Positions 1 through 7,453 are shown, counted from the first letter of the stretch. The stretch is 15,344 nt of DNA from Veillonellaceae bacterium (GCA_900765165.1 CAAFQR010000160.1:1-15344), one strand, 5' to 3'. Made by a program: numbers and translations. The notes: generated by a model not told the origin, from the sequence alone.

Positions 1-1994
1 CATTCCGGGAATTTCGAGCACGCCAAGAAGCGACCGTAACGGCCGAATTTGTACACTAGTGGGCTACCACAGCGCAAACAAAATTCATCGCTGACCGTAT
101 CGGCTACCTTTATTTTATCAACTTCGCCGGCTTCTGCCAACTCTTCAGAGAAAACGTCGTAGAAATCTGTCAGTACTTCCTGGTATGTTTCCTTACCATT
201 CGCTACTTCATCGAGATTTTTTTCCAGCTGTGCTGTGAAGTCTACGTTGATAATTTTTTCAAAATGAGCAATTAAGAAGTCCACTACGACGAAACCAAGT
301 TCGGTAGGCACAAATTGCTTATCATTTTTCTCCACGTAATTGCGCGCAATAATGGTATCGATAATTGGCGCATACGTACTAGGTCGACCAATACCGCGCT
401 CTTCCAAGGTCTTAATGAGACCTGCTTCGGAGTACCGTGCCGGCGGCTGCGTAAAGTGCTGTTGCGGCAAAATTTCCGTCAACGTCACTTCATCGCCCTT
501 AGCGATTGGCGGCATGAGCTTCGATTCATCGTCCTTATGGCTTTCGTCATACACTTCGGTAAAACCGGTGAATAACACCTGACTACCGGTAGCACGCAAC
601 GTAAAGGGACCGGCCTGAAGCTGTACAGTCATAATTTCCGTGCGCTGTGGCGTCATCTGACTTGCCATAAAGCGATTCCATATTAATGTATATAAGCGTA
701 ATTCATCGCGCTTCAAATAAGGCGCTACCATATGGGGCGTCAATTCCAATGAAGTGGGTCGAATGGCTTCGTGCGCATCCTGTGCGTTTTCCTTCGTGCC
801 ATAGCGATTCGGCTTCGCCGGTGCATAATCTTCGCCATAGGTAGCACGAATGTACTTAGCAGCGGCTTCTTCCATTTCTTCCGCAATACGGGTAGAGTCC
901 GTACGCATGTAGGTGATCAAGCCCACATGGCCGTAGCTGCCGATTTCAAGACCTTCGTATAAATGCTGGGCTAACATCATGGTACGCTTCGCACCAAAGC
1001 CAAGCTTACGAACGCCTTCCTGCTGTAACGTAGACGTCGTAAACGGCGGCGGTGCCTTGCGGGAACGCTTACGCCGTTCTACGGAGATGACTTCCGTTGC
1101 CTCTTGTGCTAAGGCGTCTTTTATTTCAGTGGCTTCTGCTTCATTGGCAATGGCAATCTTTTCACCATCTTTGTGCGTCAATTCCGCGTTGAAGGCTTCG
1201 CCCTTTGCCGTCTTGTAAGTGGTGCCAATGGACCAATATTCTTCGGGCACAAAGGCCTGAATTTCCCGTTCGCGCTCGCAGATAAGACGAACAGCCACCG
1301 ACTGCACGCGGCCGGCGCTTAAGCCTTTACAAACCTTGCGCCAAAGTAGCGGACTCAGCTTGTAGCCTACTAAGCGGTCTAAAATACGGCGCGCCTGCTG
1401 GGCGTCAACCATGTTCATATCGATTTTGCGCGGCTGCTCAATAGCTTCCGCAACGGCGTGCTTCGTGATTTCGTTGAACGTAATGCGGCACGTCGACTTC
1501 GGATCCATTTCGAGAATATATGCCAAATGCCAAGAAATGGCTTCCCCTTCGCGGTCCGGGTCAGTTGCGAGCAATACGGCGCCCGCTTTATCGGCTTCGG
1601 CTTGAAGCTCGCCAATGAGCTTACGGCGCGTCACTAAATTCGAATATTTTGGCACAAAGCCTGCTTCTACATCGATGCCTAACTGGCTTTTCGGCAAATC
1701 ACGCAAATGACCCATGCTGGCACGGACCACGTAATTTTCGCCGAGGAATTTTTCAATTGTATGCGATTTAGCCGGTGATTCCACGATAACCAAGGTCTTC
1801 CCGCCCTTTTTGAATTTACGCGGGTTCTTAGGACCTACATTTGGTGGACCTGACCGGACTACGTTTTTAACCTTCTTGCCGGCTGTATCCTTTGTGCTGC
1901 TAACGACAATCCCTTCAATGCGAGATGTTTCCTTCTTCTCTGTCGTCGGCGTCGCCGGTTTATCAGTAATAACGAGCGTGCGTTTAATGGACAA
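1..1994 (-). CDS. topA: DNA topoisomerase I (type IA), 3' part cut by window edge
   Basis: This enzyme relaxes negatively supercoiled DNA by transient single-strand cleavage. About 664 residues are visible. After a basic, low-complexity N-terminal tail (residues 1-65) comes the TOPRIM domain, starting KTLVIVESPAK at residue 66 and carrying the metal-binding ATDPDREGE motif (first Asp at 145). The catalytic tyrosine lies in LITYMRTDSTR at residue 362. At the left edge the first C-terminal zinc ribbon begins with CLRCG (Cys639 and Cys642) followed by GRYGRFLACS; the remaining zinc fingers are outside the window. I place the start at TTG 1994-1992: it has GGGAGG seven bases upstream, and no ATG or GTG occurs in frame before the TOPRIM domain. 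The gene overlaps the end of dprA by 11 bases, so translation is probably coupled. Family identity is certain; the start is strongly supported but unusual. Confidence 0.96.
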   Translation of the reverse strand, partial: MSIKRTLVITDKPATPTTEKKETSRIEGIVVSSTKDTAGKKVKNVVRSGPPNVGPKNPRKFKKGGKTLVIVESPAKSHTIEKFLGENYVVRASMGHLRDLPKSQLGIDVEAGFVPKYSNLVTRRKLIGELQAEADKAGAVLLATDPDREGEAISWHLAYILEMDPKSTCRITFNEITKHAVAEAIEQPRKIDMNMVDAQQARRILDRLVGYKLSPLLWRKVCKGLSAGRVQSVAVRLICEREREIQAFVPEEYWSIGTTYKTAKGEAFNAELTHKDGEKIAIANEAEATEIKDALAQEATEVISVERRKRSRKAPPPFTTSTLQQEGVRKLGFGAKRTMMLAQHLYEGLEIGSYGHVGLITYMRTDSTRIAEEMEEAAAKYIRATYGEDYAPAKPNRYGTKENAQDAHEAIRPTSLELTPHMVAPYLKRDELRLYTLIWNRFMASQMTPQRTEIMTVQLQAGPFTLRATGSQVLFTGFTEVYDESHKDDESKLMPPIAKGDEVTLTEILPQQHFTQPPARYSEAGLIKTLEERGIGRPSTYAPIIDTIIARNYVEKNDKQFVPTELGFVVVDFLIAHFEKIINVDFTAQLEKNLDEVANGKETYQEVLTDFYDVFSEELAEAGEVDKIKVADTVSDEFCLRCGSPLVYKFGRYGRFLACSKFPE

Positions 1995-3195
1995 CCTGAT
2001 TCCTCCCAAGTTCCAACAGTATGTAGCCAGCCTCGCTGTCACGGCTGATACATTGCTTTATTTCTAAAGTCAACAGCGCCGTATGTAAGGCACTGCTAGG
2101 AAGGTTCACTTTAGCGGCCAGTTCGTCAAAGGACGTCACTGTTTCATTGGACAAATTGTCCAATACCGCCTCTTCTTCCTCTGTAAAGCTTAACATACCC
2201 GCCGCTTTATGGCTACTATCTTTTTTAAACTTGCGTAAATCAACTTTCGTCCAACCATAGGTTTCCGCTACCAGCTCCGGCCGGTCCAGCAATATGGCTC
2301 CCTGTGAAATCAACCAATGATTGCCGGCAAAGTCATCACCTAGAACGCTGCCGGGCACGGCAAAGACGTCACGGCCTTCATTGATGGCGGCGTCCGCCGT
2401 AATAAGGGAGCCACTGCTGGATTTGGCTTCTACCACGATAACCGCGGCAGCCATGCCGCTTAAGATGCGATTGCGCATAGGAAAGTGATAAGTTTGCGGC
2501 GCCATGCCCGGTCCATATTCACTAAGAAGCGTTCCACCTTTAGCAATAATCTCTTCAAACATTTTCCGATTAGACCGCGGATAGTACATGTCGAGGCCGC
2601 AGCCCATAACCGCTATGGTCGGCGTCATTCCTTTTAAGGCACCTTGATGAGAGTACGTATCCACACCTAAGGCACCGCCGCTAATAACCACAATACCGTG
2701 CATGGAAAAATGATTACTAAACATATTGGCCACATTGCGACCATACGGCGAGCAACGGCGCGCCCCTACCATGGCTACAGACCGATCATAGGACAGAATA
2801 TCCTTATTGCCCTTGTAGAATAACCACATGGGCGGATTGTAGATTTCACGGAGTCGCGCCGGATATTCCGGATCCTCGAAGCCAATAATGCCGATTTGTT
2901 CCTTTTCTAATGTCTTCCAAAGAGACTCCGGGCTTGTCATTTCATAGGCATAGCGAAGAGCTTCGGCAATGCGTTCTGTAGGCTCTACGGTGGCTTTTAC
3001 GTCGCGCATGTTACTCAGTGCCTGCCACGCCTTAGACGGCGTGCCATAGGCGTCAAGAAGCTTATGCACCGTCGTGGCACCTACACCATCGCCGGCACTG
3101 CCAAAAGCAGCCAACGCCATTCGGTCAGCTAAGGTATAGCCATTAGTTGGTACTGTATTTGAATTTTGCTTTGTTTTACTGTCAAGATTAGTCAT
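1984..3195 (-). CDS. dprA: DNA-processing protein DprA (Smf)
   Basis: DprA binds incoming single-stranded DNA during natural transformation and loads RecA on it. The 403-residue protein has an N-terminal helix-hairpin-helix/SAM-like part (about 25-90), then the Rossmann-like DprA core (about 95-315) with MVGARRCSPYG near 142, SGGALGVDTYSHQGAL at 172-187, GCGLDMYYP at 198, the FPMRNRILSG motif at 238 and VVEAKSSSGSLITADAA at 254. The C-terminal 60 residues look like the winged-helix DML1-type domain. The ATG overlaps the TGA of yifB (ATGA) and has AGGAAAG eight bases upstream, so it is translationally coupled to the ComM-like gene. Presence of DprA is compatible with competence, but DprA is also widespread in species not known to be transformable. 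Length and motifs are normal for the family. Confidence 0.97.
   Translation of the reverse strand: MTNLDSKTKQNSNTVPTNGYTLADRMALAAFGSAGDGVGATTVHKLLDAYGTPSKAWQALSNMRDVKATVEPTERIAEALRYAYEMTSPESLWKTLEKEQIGIIGFEDPEYPARLREIYNPPMWLFYKGNKDILSYDRSVAMVGARRCSPYGRNVANMFSNHFSMHGIVVISGGALGVDTYSHQGALKGMTPTIAVMGCGLDMYYPRSNRKMFEEIIAKGGTLLSEYGPGMAPQTYHFPMRNRILSGMAAAVIVVEAKSSSGSLITADAAINEGRDVFAVPGSVLGDDFAGNHWLISQGAILLDRPELVAETYGWTKVDLRKFKKDSSHKAAGMLSFTEEEEAVLDNLSNETVTSFDELAAKVNLPSSALHTALLTLEIKQCISRDSEAGYILLELGRNQVVH
2002..2007 (-). promoter_or_regulatory. Ribosome binding site fixing the TTG start of topA
   Basis: GGGAGG on the minus strand lies inside the last codons of dprA, with a seven-base spacer (AATCAGG) to TTG at 1994-1992. 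It is the only good Shine-Dalgarno in the region and is what decides the topA start. Confidence 0.75.
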
Positions 3196-4739
3196 GGTAT
3201 ATACTTTCCTCTATAACTTAGCGATTCTGCTAGGTGATTGATGCTTACTCTGTCCTCGCCGGCCAAATCGGCAATAGTGCGCGCTACGCGCAAGATACGG
3301 TCATAGCTGCGCACACTGATGCCTAGATTATGAAAGGCTTGCGCCAGCAACTGATTGCTCGCGTCATCCAATTGGCAAACCGCTAATAATTGCTGATGGC
3401 TGAGCTCGCTATTCACGGTAAGTCCGTCGTAATGCATGGCCTTCATACGGAACAGCTGACGCTCCCGTGCTTCGATAACGCGGGCGCGGATGGTCGCCGA
3501 CGATTCCCCTTTGTAGTCCGCTGTAATCTCTTCGTACTTTGGACGCTTCACGTGGACCACCATGTCTAAGCGGTCCAATAACGGCCCTGATAAGCGCTTG
3601 CGATAGGCTTCAATCTGAAAAGGCGTACACTGGCACACATGACCATCGCCGCCTTCGGCCCAACCACACGGACAGGGATTCATGGCCATAAGAAGCACAA
3701 AGCGACACGGGAAGGTGACGCTACCGCGAGCACGCACCACGTGAATCTCACCGGATTCCAAGGGCTGGCGTAAGATTTCCAGCACACGACTATTAAATTC
3801 CGGTGCTTCGTCTAAAAATAAAACGCCACCATGGCTCAATGTGAGTTCACCGGGTCCGGGGATGACACCGCCACCGGTCATGCCGGCACAGGTCACGGTA
3901 TGGTGCGGACTGCGGAACGGTCGCTGAGTTATGAGTCCATGACCGGGCAATAAACCGGCTACGCTGTAAATCTTACTTACCGTCAGCTGTTCTTCCTTTG
4001 TTAAGGGCGGCAAAATAGACGGAAAACATTTCGCCAACAGCGTTTTCCCGGCGCCGGGCGAACCGGTAAATAAGACGTGGTGACAGCCGGCTGCCGCAAT
4101 TTCTAAAGCCTTCTTCGCCATGCCCTGACCTTGCACGGTGCTAAAGTCCGACACCCCATTTAAAAGGCAGTCTTCATCGGCTACCGGTTCCGCCGCTTCG
4201 AGCCACAGCTCTTTGCCGATCAGCATATCGCAGAGCTGTTTTAACGTATCGGCAATAACCACCGAGCCACTAAACGCGGCTTTCATTTCAGTACCGCAGG
4301 CGGTAGCTGTGCAGATTTGTTCCTTGCCGCTATCCGTAACGGACATAGCCATAGCTAAGGCGCCCGTTATAGGTCGCAAGGTACCTTCCAAGGATAATTC
4401 GCCAATAAACACGGTCTGTGCGGCCAAGTACTCACGCGGCTTTTTGCGCAGCTTCAGCTGTGCCGATGCTAACAAAATCCCCATAGCGATCGCCAAATCT
4501 AAGGAAGAACCATCCTTGCGAATATCGGCCGGCGCTAGGTTGATGACGATGCGGCGCATGGGAAATTCAAAGCCGGCGTTACGAATAGCGGCGCGCACTC
4601 GTTCCTTCGCCTCCCGCACCGATGCGGTCGGCAAGCCCACAATTTCAAAGCACGGCAAGCCGGCGCTAATATCTACTTCTACGGAAACTAAGATACCGTC
4701 CAAACCGGCTATGACCATCCCATAGGTTCTAGCATACAT
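3192..4739 (-). CDS. yifB: ComM/YifB-family Mg-chelatase-like AAA+ ATPase
   Basis: Members of this family (ComM in Vibrio and Haemophilus) are hexameric DNA helicases that promote branch migration while transforming DNA is integrated. The 515-residue protein starts with a Lon-protease-like ChlI domain (about 20-170, GLPCFEIVGLPTASVREA near 28). It continues with the AAA+ module: Walker A GSPGAGKT at 226-233, RPFRSPHHT at 273, Walker B GGVLFLDE at 304-311 and the arginine-bearing LSGPLLDRLD at 383. A C-terminal Mg-chelatase helical domain follows. Four cysteines in CPC...CQC (356, 358, 369, 371) form the family's probable zinc site. The start ATG has GGAGG seven bases upstream and lies 15 bases after yraN. 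It is not a true magnesium chelatase: no chlorophyll or cobalamin genes are nearby. Confidence 0.95.
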   Translation of the reverse strand: MYARTYGMVIAGLDGILVSVEVDISAGLPCFEIVGLPTASVREAKERVRAAIRNAGFEFPMRRIVINLAPADIRKDGSSLDLAIAMGILLASAQLKLRKKPREYLAAQTVFIGELSLEGTLRPITGALAMAMSVTDSGKEQICTATACGTEMKAAFSGSVVIADTLKQLCDMLIGKELWLEAAEPVADEDCLLNGVSDFSTVQGQGMAKKALEIAAAGCHHVLFTGSPGAGKTLLAKCFPSILPPLTKEEQLTVSKIYSVAGLLPGHGLITQRPFRSPHHTVTCAGMTGGGVIPGPGELTLSHGGVLFLDEAPEFNSRVLEILRQPLESGEIHVVRARGSVTFPCRFVLLMAMNPCPCGWAEGGDGHVCQCTPFQIEAYRKRLSGPLLDRLDMVVHVKRPKYEEITADYKGESSATIRARVIEARERQLFRMKAMHYDGLTVNSELSHQQLLAVCQLDDASNQLLAQAFHNLGISVRSYDRILRVARTIADLAGEDRVSINHLAESLSYRGKYIP

Positions 4740-4754
4740 GAAAGTTCCTCCCCT

Positions 4755-5267
4755 TTATTCAAAACAACCGGGCCAATGTTTAACGGTGGCTTCGCCGTTT
4801 GGCGCAATGTACACTTCGATAACGTCAAAACGAATGCGGTAACCGGACCACTGCGGATGGGACGCTAAATACCACAGCAAGGTTTGACGAATGTGCATTT
4901 GCTTCAAATGATTCACCGCTTCGCGGGCAAAGCCATAGGTCAAGGAGCGCCGTGTCTTCACTTCCACGGCTGTTAGGATTGGCTCCTGGCCTACAGGCAT
5001 GGCCATCGCTTCTTTTACGGAAATCGCTTCGTTGTCTCCAGGTAGCTTTGCGGCGAGAATATCGATTTCGCCGCGTTTATTCTTCACGTTTCGCGCGACT
5101 ATCTGGTAGCCATTCCGGCATAAATATTCAGAAGCTACGGCTTCACCATAACAGCCTAGCTCTAAGGTCGATAGCGTCTTCACGCTGTGCTTCTCACTCA
5201 CTTTTTCACTGGCTAATTCGCTGATTGCCTCACGATAGGTCTTACTGTGGTTCTCAAACTGTTCCAT
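4755..5267 (-). CDS. yraN: YraN (UPF0102) endonuclease-like protein
   Basis: This is a UPF0102 protein with a restriction-endonuclease-like fold. The PD-(D/E)xK-type core is visible as ELGCYGEAVASEYLCRNGY, RNVKNKRGEIDILAAK and TAVEVKTRRSLTYG, with the Glu/Asp of GEIDI and the Glu-x-Lys of VEVKTR as likely metal-binding residues. The exact role is unresolved; a link to DNA uptake or repair is inferred from its place next to comM and dprA. At 170 residues it is longer than the usual roughly 120: there is an N-terminal extension of about 37 charged residues and a 20-25 residue insert between the two catalytic strands. A GTG at 5270 lies just before the ATG at 5267. I choose the ATG because AGGAGG is seven bases from it but only four from the GTG. 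It is first gene of the yraN-yifB-dprA-topA run. Confidence 0.9.
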   Translation of the reverse strand: MEQFENHSKTYREAISELASEKVSEKHSVKTLSTLELGCYGEAVASEYLCRNGYQIVARNVKNKRGEIDILAAKLPGDNEAISVKEAMAMPVGQEPILTAVEVKTRRSLTYGFAREAVNHLKQMHIRQTLLWYLASHPQWSGYRIRFDVIEVYIAPNGEATVKHWPGCFE

Positions 5268-5274
5268 CACTATG

Positions 5275-5280
5275 CCTCCT
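5275..5280 (-). promoter_or_regulatory. Ribosome binding site deciding the yraN start
   Basis: A perfect AGGAGG on the minus strand stands four bases from GTG 5270 and seven bases from ATG 5267. The seven-base spacing favours the ATG. Confidence 0.7.
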
Positions 5281-5293
5281 TCAATCTATGAAA

Positions 5294-5322
5294 AGCATAG
5301 CAAGTTTCAAGACAAAAGTAAA
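5294..5322 (-). promoter_or_regulatory. Possible sigma-70-type promoter for yraN operon
   Basis: TTTACT (5322-5317) and TATGCT (5299-5294) are separated by 17 bases; each matches the consensus at 4 of 6 positions. The -35 overlaps the T-tract of the preceding hairpin. This is weak evidence, supported mostly by position between a likely terminator and the first gene of the next operon. Confidence 0.35.
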
Positions 5323-5370
5323 ACGCTCATGACCGCCGGTCAACTTTTGTTGCCAGCAATCATGAGCGTT
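5314..5370 (-). terminator. Long hairpin with T-rich tail after rnhB, probable terminator
   Basis: A perfect 11-bp inverted repeat (AACGCTCATGA at 5322-5332 and TCATGAGCGTT at 5360-5370) encloses an inner CAAC-TTTT-GTTG hairpin (5341-5352). Read on the minus strand the outer stem is followed at once by TTTTACTTTTG. It lies between rnhB and yraN, where a terminator is expected. The 27-base enclosed region is longer than in a typical intrinsic terminator, so a regulatory or RNA-processing role is an alternative. Confidence 0.55.
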
Positions 5371-5423
5371 ATATCTTGACAAAGTGCACTGTATACGCTT
5401 ATGTATATATTGTATTTTTATGC

Positions 5424-5492
5424 AACATTGCTATTCAAGCTACTGCAGTGTTACTGTTCAAGCTACCGCAGTGTTACTATTCAAGCTACTGC
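5424..5492. repeat. Three tandem 23-bp repeats downstream of rnhB
   Basis: Three directly adjacent 23-base units occupy 5424-5446, 5447-5469 and 5470-5492. The core TTCAAGCTACYGC (Y = C or T) is shared by all three. The second and third differ at two positions; the first diverges at its left end (AACATTG against AGTGTTA). ACTGCAGT at 5442-5449 is an 8-bp palindrome at a unit junction. They start nine bases after the rnhB stop codon and appear non-coding. Confidence 0.85.
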
Positions 5493-5501
5493 GCCGTTCG
5501 A

Positions 5502-6314
5502 TTAGGCTTTTTCGTCCCCCACATACCCTTCAAAGCCAACGATACTCTTCACCGGTTCAAAGCTATGGCGATGGAGCGGCGTAATGCCCATGTCTTCAAT
5601 AGCTTCACGGTGAAGATCCGTGTAATAGCCTTTATGGATACCAAAGCCATAGCCCGGGTATTCCGCATCTAAGGATTCCATATAGCGGTCACGGGTAACC
5701 TTCGCTACGATAGATGCTGCAGCGATGGACGCGCTTTTGCTATCCCCTTTTACCAAGGATTCAACCGGCACTTCCAGATCCGGTAACGGCATCGCATCAA
5801 CCAATACCGCTTCCGCCTTCACAGGCAGCGTGTTAATGGCTTCGTACATGGCCTTCCGCGTTGCTTCGTAAATGTTGATGCGGTCAATGACCTCAGGGCC
5901 ATAGGACACAACCTTCACAGCCACGGCTTTGGCCATGATTTCATCATATAAAGCATCGCGCTTCGCCGGCGACAGCTTCTTGGAGTCGTTAAGACCTTCG
6001 ATAATGAGCTGCGGCGGCAAGATAACGGCGGCTACCGTTACCGGTCCCGCAATAGGTCCACGGCCTACTTCATCCACCCCGGCTACGTGATACTTGCCTT
6101 CCTGGTAAAATGACTCTTCATAGGCAAACATGGCTTCCACGCGTTGCCGTTCCTTGAGCTTGCGCTTCTGGCGCATAACGTACGCATCAGCCAGCTTGCG
6201 CACGCTGGAGCGATGGTCTTCTTCGGCCCACAAGAGCACATCAAAGACGAAAGGCTCTTCTAACAATGCTTTAATTTCTTTGACCGACAAAGCGGAAAAT
6301 TCATCTTTAGTCAT
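5502..6314 (-). CDS. rnhB: Ribonuclease HII
   Basis: RNase HII cuts RNA in RNA/DNA hybrids and starts removal of misincorporated ribonucleotides. The 270-residue protein has the catalytic set Asp81 and Glu82 in AGVDEVGRGPIAGP, Asp173 in AVLVDAMPLP and Asp191 in GDSKSASIAAASIVAKVTRD, with the expected 18-residue spacing between the last two. NDSKKLS at 109 is the other family motif. A helical N-terminal extension of about 70 residues is like that of Bacillus-type RNase HII. The ATG overlaps the last codons of rbgA by 8 bases; the nearest Shine-Dalgarno-like AGGAG is 15 bases away, so the gene probably relies on translational coupling. Confidence 0.97.
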   Translation of the reverse strand: MTKDEFSALSVKEIKALLEEPFVFDVLLWAEEDHRSSVRKLADAYVMRQKRKLKERQRVEAMFAYEESFYQEGKYHVAGVDEVGRGPIAGPVTVAAVILPPQLIIEGLNDSKKLSPAKRDALYDEIMAKAVAVKVVSYGPEVIDRINIYEATRKAMYEAINTLPVKAEAVLVDAMPLPDLEVPVESLVKGDSKSASIAAASIVAKVTRDRYMESLDAEYPGYGFGIHKGYYTDLHREAIEDMGITPLHRHSFEPVKSIVGFEGYVGDEKA

Positions 6315-7221
6315 GATCGGTTACTGCTTCTCCTGAATTGTTCATGTCCTCAATGGAGTCCATAGTCATAGGCCCAAATTTGGACGAACGGAAATCCGTT
6401 AAAATAACGCGGCGCGCCTTATCTAAGTCGACTTCGCCACCTTTGACCAAGCAGCCGCGACGACGGCCAATAGCGGCCAATAATTCGCTCGGTGCAGCCA
6501 TTTCTTCATCCGTTAGCTTATAGCGTGCAGCTAACACATCAGGGCAACGGTCGTGCAAGAATAACAGCAACTGCTTGAGCACTGTTTCGGCGTCGTACAC
6601 GTCGTCAGAAATAGCACCGGTCCACGCCAGACGAGCGGCGGCACGCTGGTCTTCCAGCTTCGGCCACAATACGCCCGGCGTATCCAACAATTCTAAGTTC
6701 TTACCAATCTTAACCCACTGCTGACCGCGCGTATGGCCCGGTTTATCCGCCGTTTTCGCGGCCGCCTGACCGGCTAAGGAGTTAATGAGCGTCGACTTAC
6801 CTACGTTCGGAATCCCCAAAATAATGGTACGCATGGTTCGATTGCGTACGCCCTTCTTGAGCCATTTTTCCAATACCGGTGCCGCTAAGGTTTCTACTGC
6901 CTTAACGAGCTGTTTTTTGCCCTTACCGGTCTTCGAATCGATAGCCAATACCGTTTTACCTTGGCTCTTAAAATACTCCGTCCAAGCCACCGTAGCCTTC
7001 GCATCGGCTAAATCGGCTTTATTGAGCACGATAATGTGCGGCTTCTGGCCTACTACTTCTGTAATCACCGGGTTCGCACTACTATAAGGGATACGGGCAT
7101 CCAATAATTCAATGACTACGTCTACTTTCTTCACGTATTCCTTGATCATGCGCGTTGCCTTGGCCATGTGACCAGGGAACCAATGCACGACCGGGTATAA
7201 TCGTTCGTCTTGATTTGCCAT
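6307..7221 (-). CDS. rbgA: Ribosome biogenesis GTPase RbgA (YlqF)
   Basis: RbgA is a circularly permuted GTPase needed for late assembly of the 50S subunit. In the 304-residue protein the G motifs occur in permuted order: G4 NKAD at 67-70, then G1 GIPNVGKST at 136-144 and G3 DTPG at 180-183. HWFPGHMAKA at 13 and LLDARIPYSSANP at 39 are hallmark family segments; the C-terminal 100 residues correspond to the ANTAR-like RNA-binding region. An in-frame ATG further upstream (7308) would add 29 residues rich in Cys that do not resemble the family. I choose ATG 7221 because AAAGGAG lies five bases before it and the protein then starts just before FPGHM. It is followed by overlapping rnhB, a pairing seen in many Firmicutes. 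Confidence 0.96.
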   Translation of the reverse strand: MANQDERLYPVVHWFPGHMAKATRMIKEYVKKVDVVIELLDARIPYSSANPVITEVVGQKPHIIVLNKADLADAKATVAWTEYFKSQGKTVLAIDSKTGKGKKQLVKAVETLAAPVLEKWLKKGVRNRTMRTIILGIPNVGKSTLINSLAGQAAAKTADKPGHTRGQQWVKIGKNLELLDTPGVLWPKLEDQRAAARLAWTGAISDDVYDAETVLKQLLLFLHDRCPDVLAARYKLTDEEMAAPSELLAAIGRRRGCLVKGGEVDLDKARRVILTDFRSSKFGPMTMDSIEDMNNSGEAVTDHD

Positions 7222-7253
7222 GTTCGCTCCTTTCTGACTTACCATCGTTAGGT

Positions 7254-7296
7254 TGTGCCTCGCCGCTATGCATGCATAACAACCGATAAAGGCACA
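7254..7296 (-). other. Inverted repeat with internal palindrome in rbgA leader
   Basis: TGTGCCT (7296-7290) and AGGCACA (7260-7254) form a perfect 7-bp stem on the minus strand, enclosing a perfect 12-bp palindrome TATGCATGCATA (7267-7278). It ends about 25 bases before the rbgA Shine-Dalgarno. It may be an mRNA structure or a protein-binding site; function unknown. Confidence 0.45.
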
Positions 7297-7374
7297 GCAT
7301 AACGACATTTACCTTGTCCTGTTAGCTATACTCGCTTTATAAATGATTAAAAAGGCTTAAAATGCCTATAAAAT

Positions 7375-7404
7375 TTCATAGAAAAAGTTCACGATACGTG
7401 TAAA
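7375..7404 (-). promoter_or_regulatory. Possible promoter for rbgA-rnhB
   Basis: TTTACA (7404-7399, 5 of 6) and TATGAA (7380-7375, 4 of 6) are 18 bases apart, just after the rplS terminator. The 7222-7411 gap is AT-rich and holds other weak -10-like hexamers (for example TATAGC), so the exact promoter is uncertain. Confidence 0.35.
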
Positions 7405-7411
7405 TTTTTGC

Positions 7412-7440
7412 AAAAATAAAAGGCTGCCGAAGCAGCCCTT
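7412..7440 (-). terminator. Intrinsic terminator of rplS
   Basis: Minus-strand AGGGCTGC-TTCG-GCAGCCTT forms an 8-bp stem (one G-U pair) with a stable UUCG tetraloop and is followed by a T-rich tract (TTTTATTTTT, sharing its first bases with the stem). It sits 14 bases after the rplS stop codon. Confidence 0.92.
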
Positions 7441-7453
7441 CATTTTAGCCTGA

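Noticed and set aside
4138..4725. Plus-strand open frame of 195 codons
   Set aside because: It is antisense to the ComM-like gene; Ser/Ala-rich translation typical of a complementary-frame shadow.
5424..5492. CRISPR array
   Set aside because: Units are directly adjacent with no spacers and only three copies; no cas genes are present.
5376..5672. Plus-strand open frame of 98 codons, hydrophobic at its N-terminus, with a TTGACA at 5376
   Set aside because: It runs through the 23-bp repeats into the antisense of rnhB. The TTGACA overlaps its own start and has no good -10 at proper spacing, and there is no Shine-Dalgarno.
7222..7308. N-terminal extension of RbgA from an ATG at 7308
   Set aside because: The added residues are Cys-rich and unlike the family, while AAAGGAG stands at the right distance before ATG 7221.
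7321..7380. Second terminator formed by AGGC-ATTTTAA-GCCT followed by TTTT before rbgA
   Set aside because: The stem is only 4 bp, too weak to support a call next to the clear UUCG terminator.
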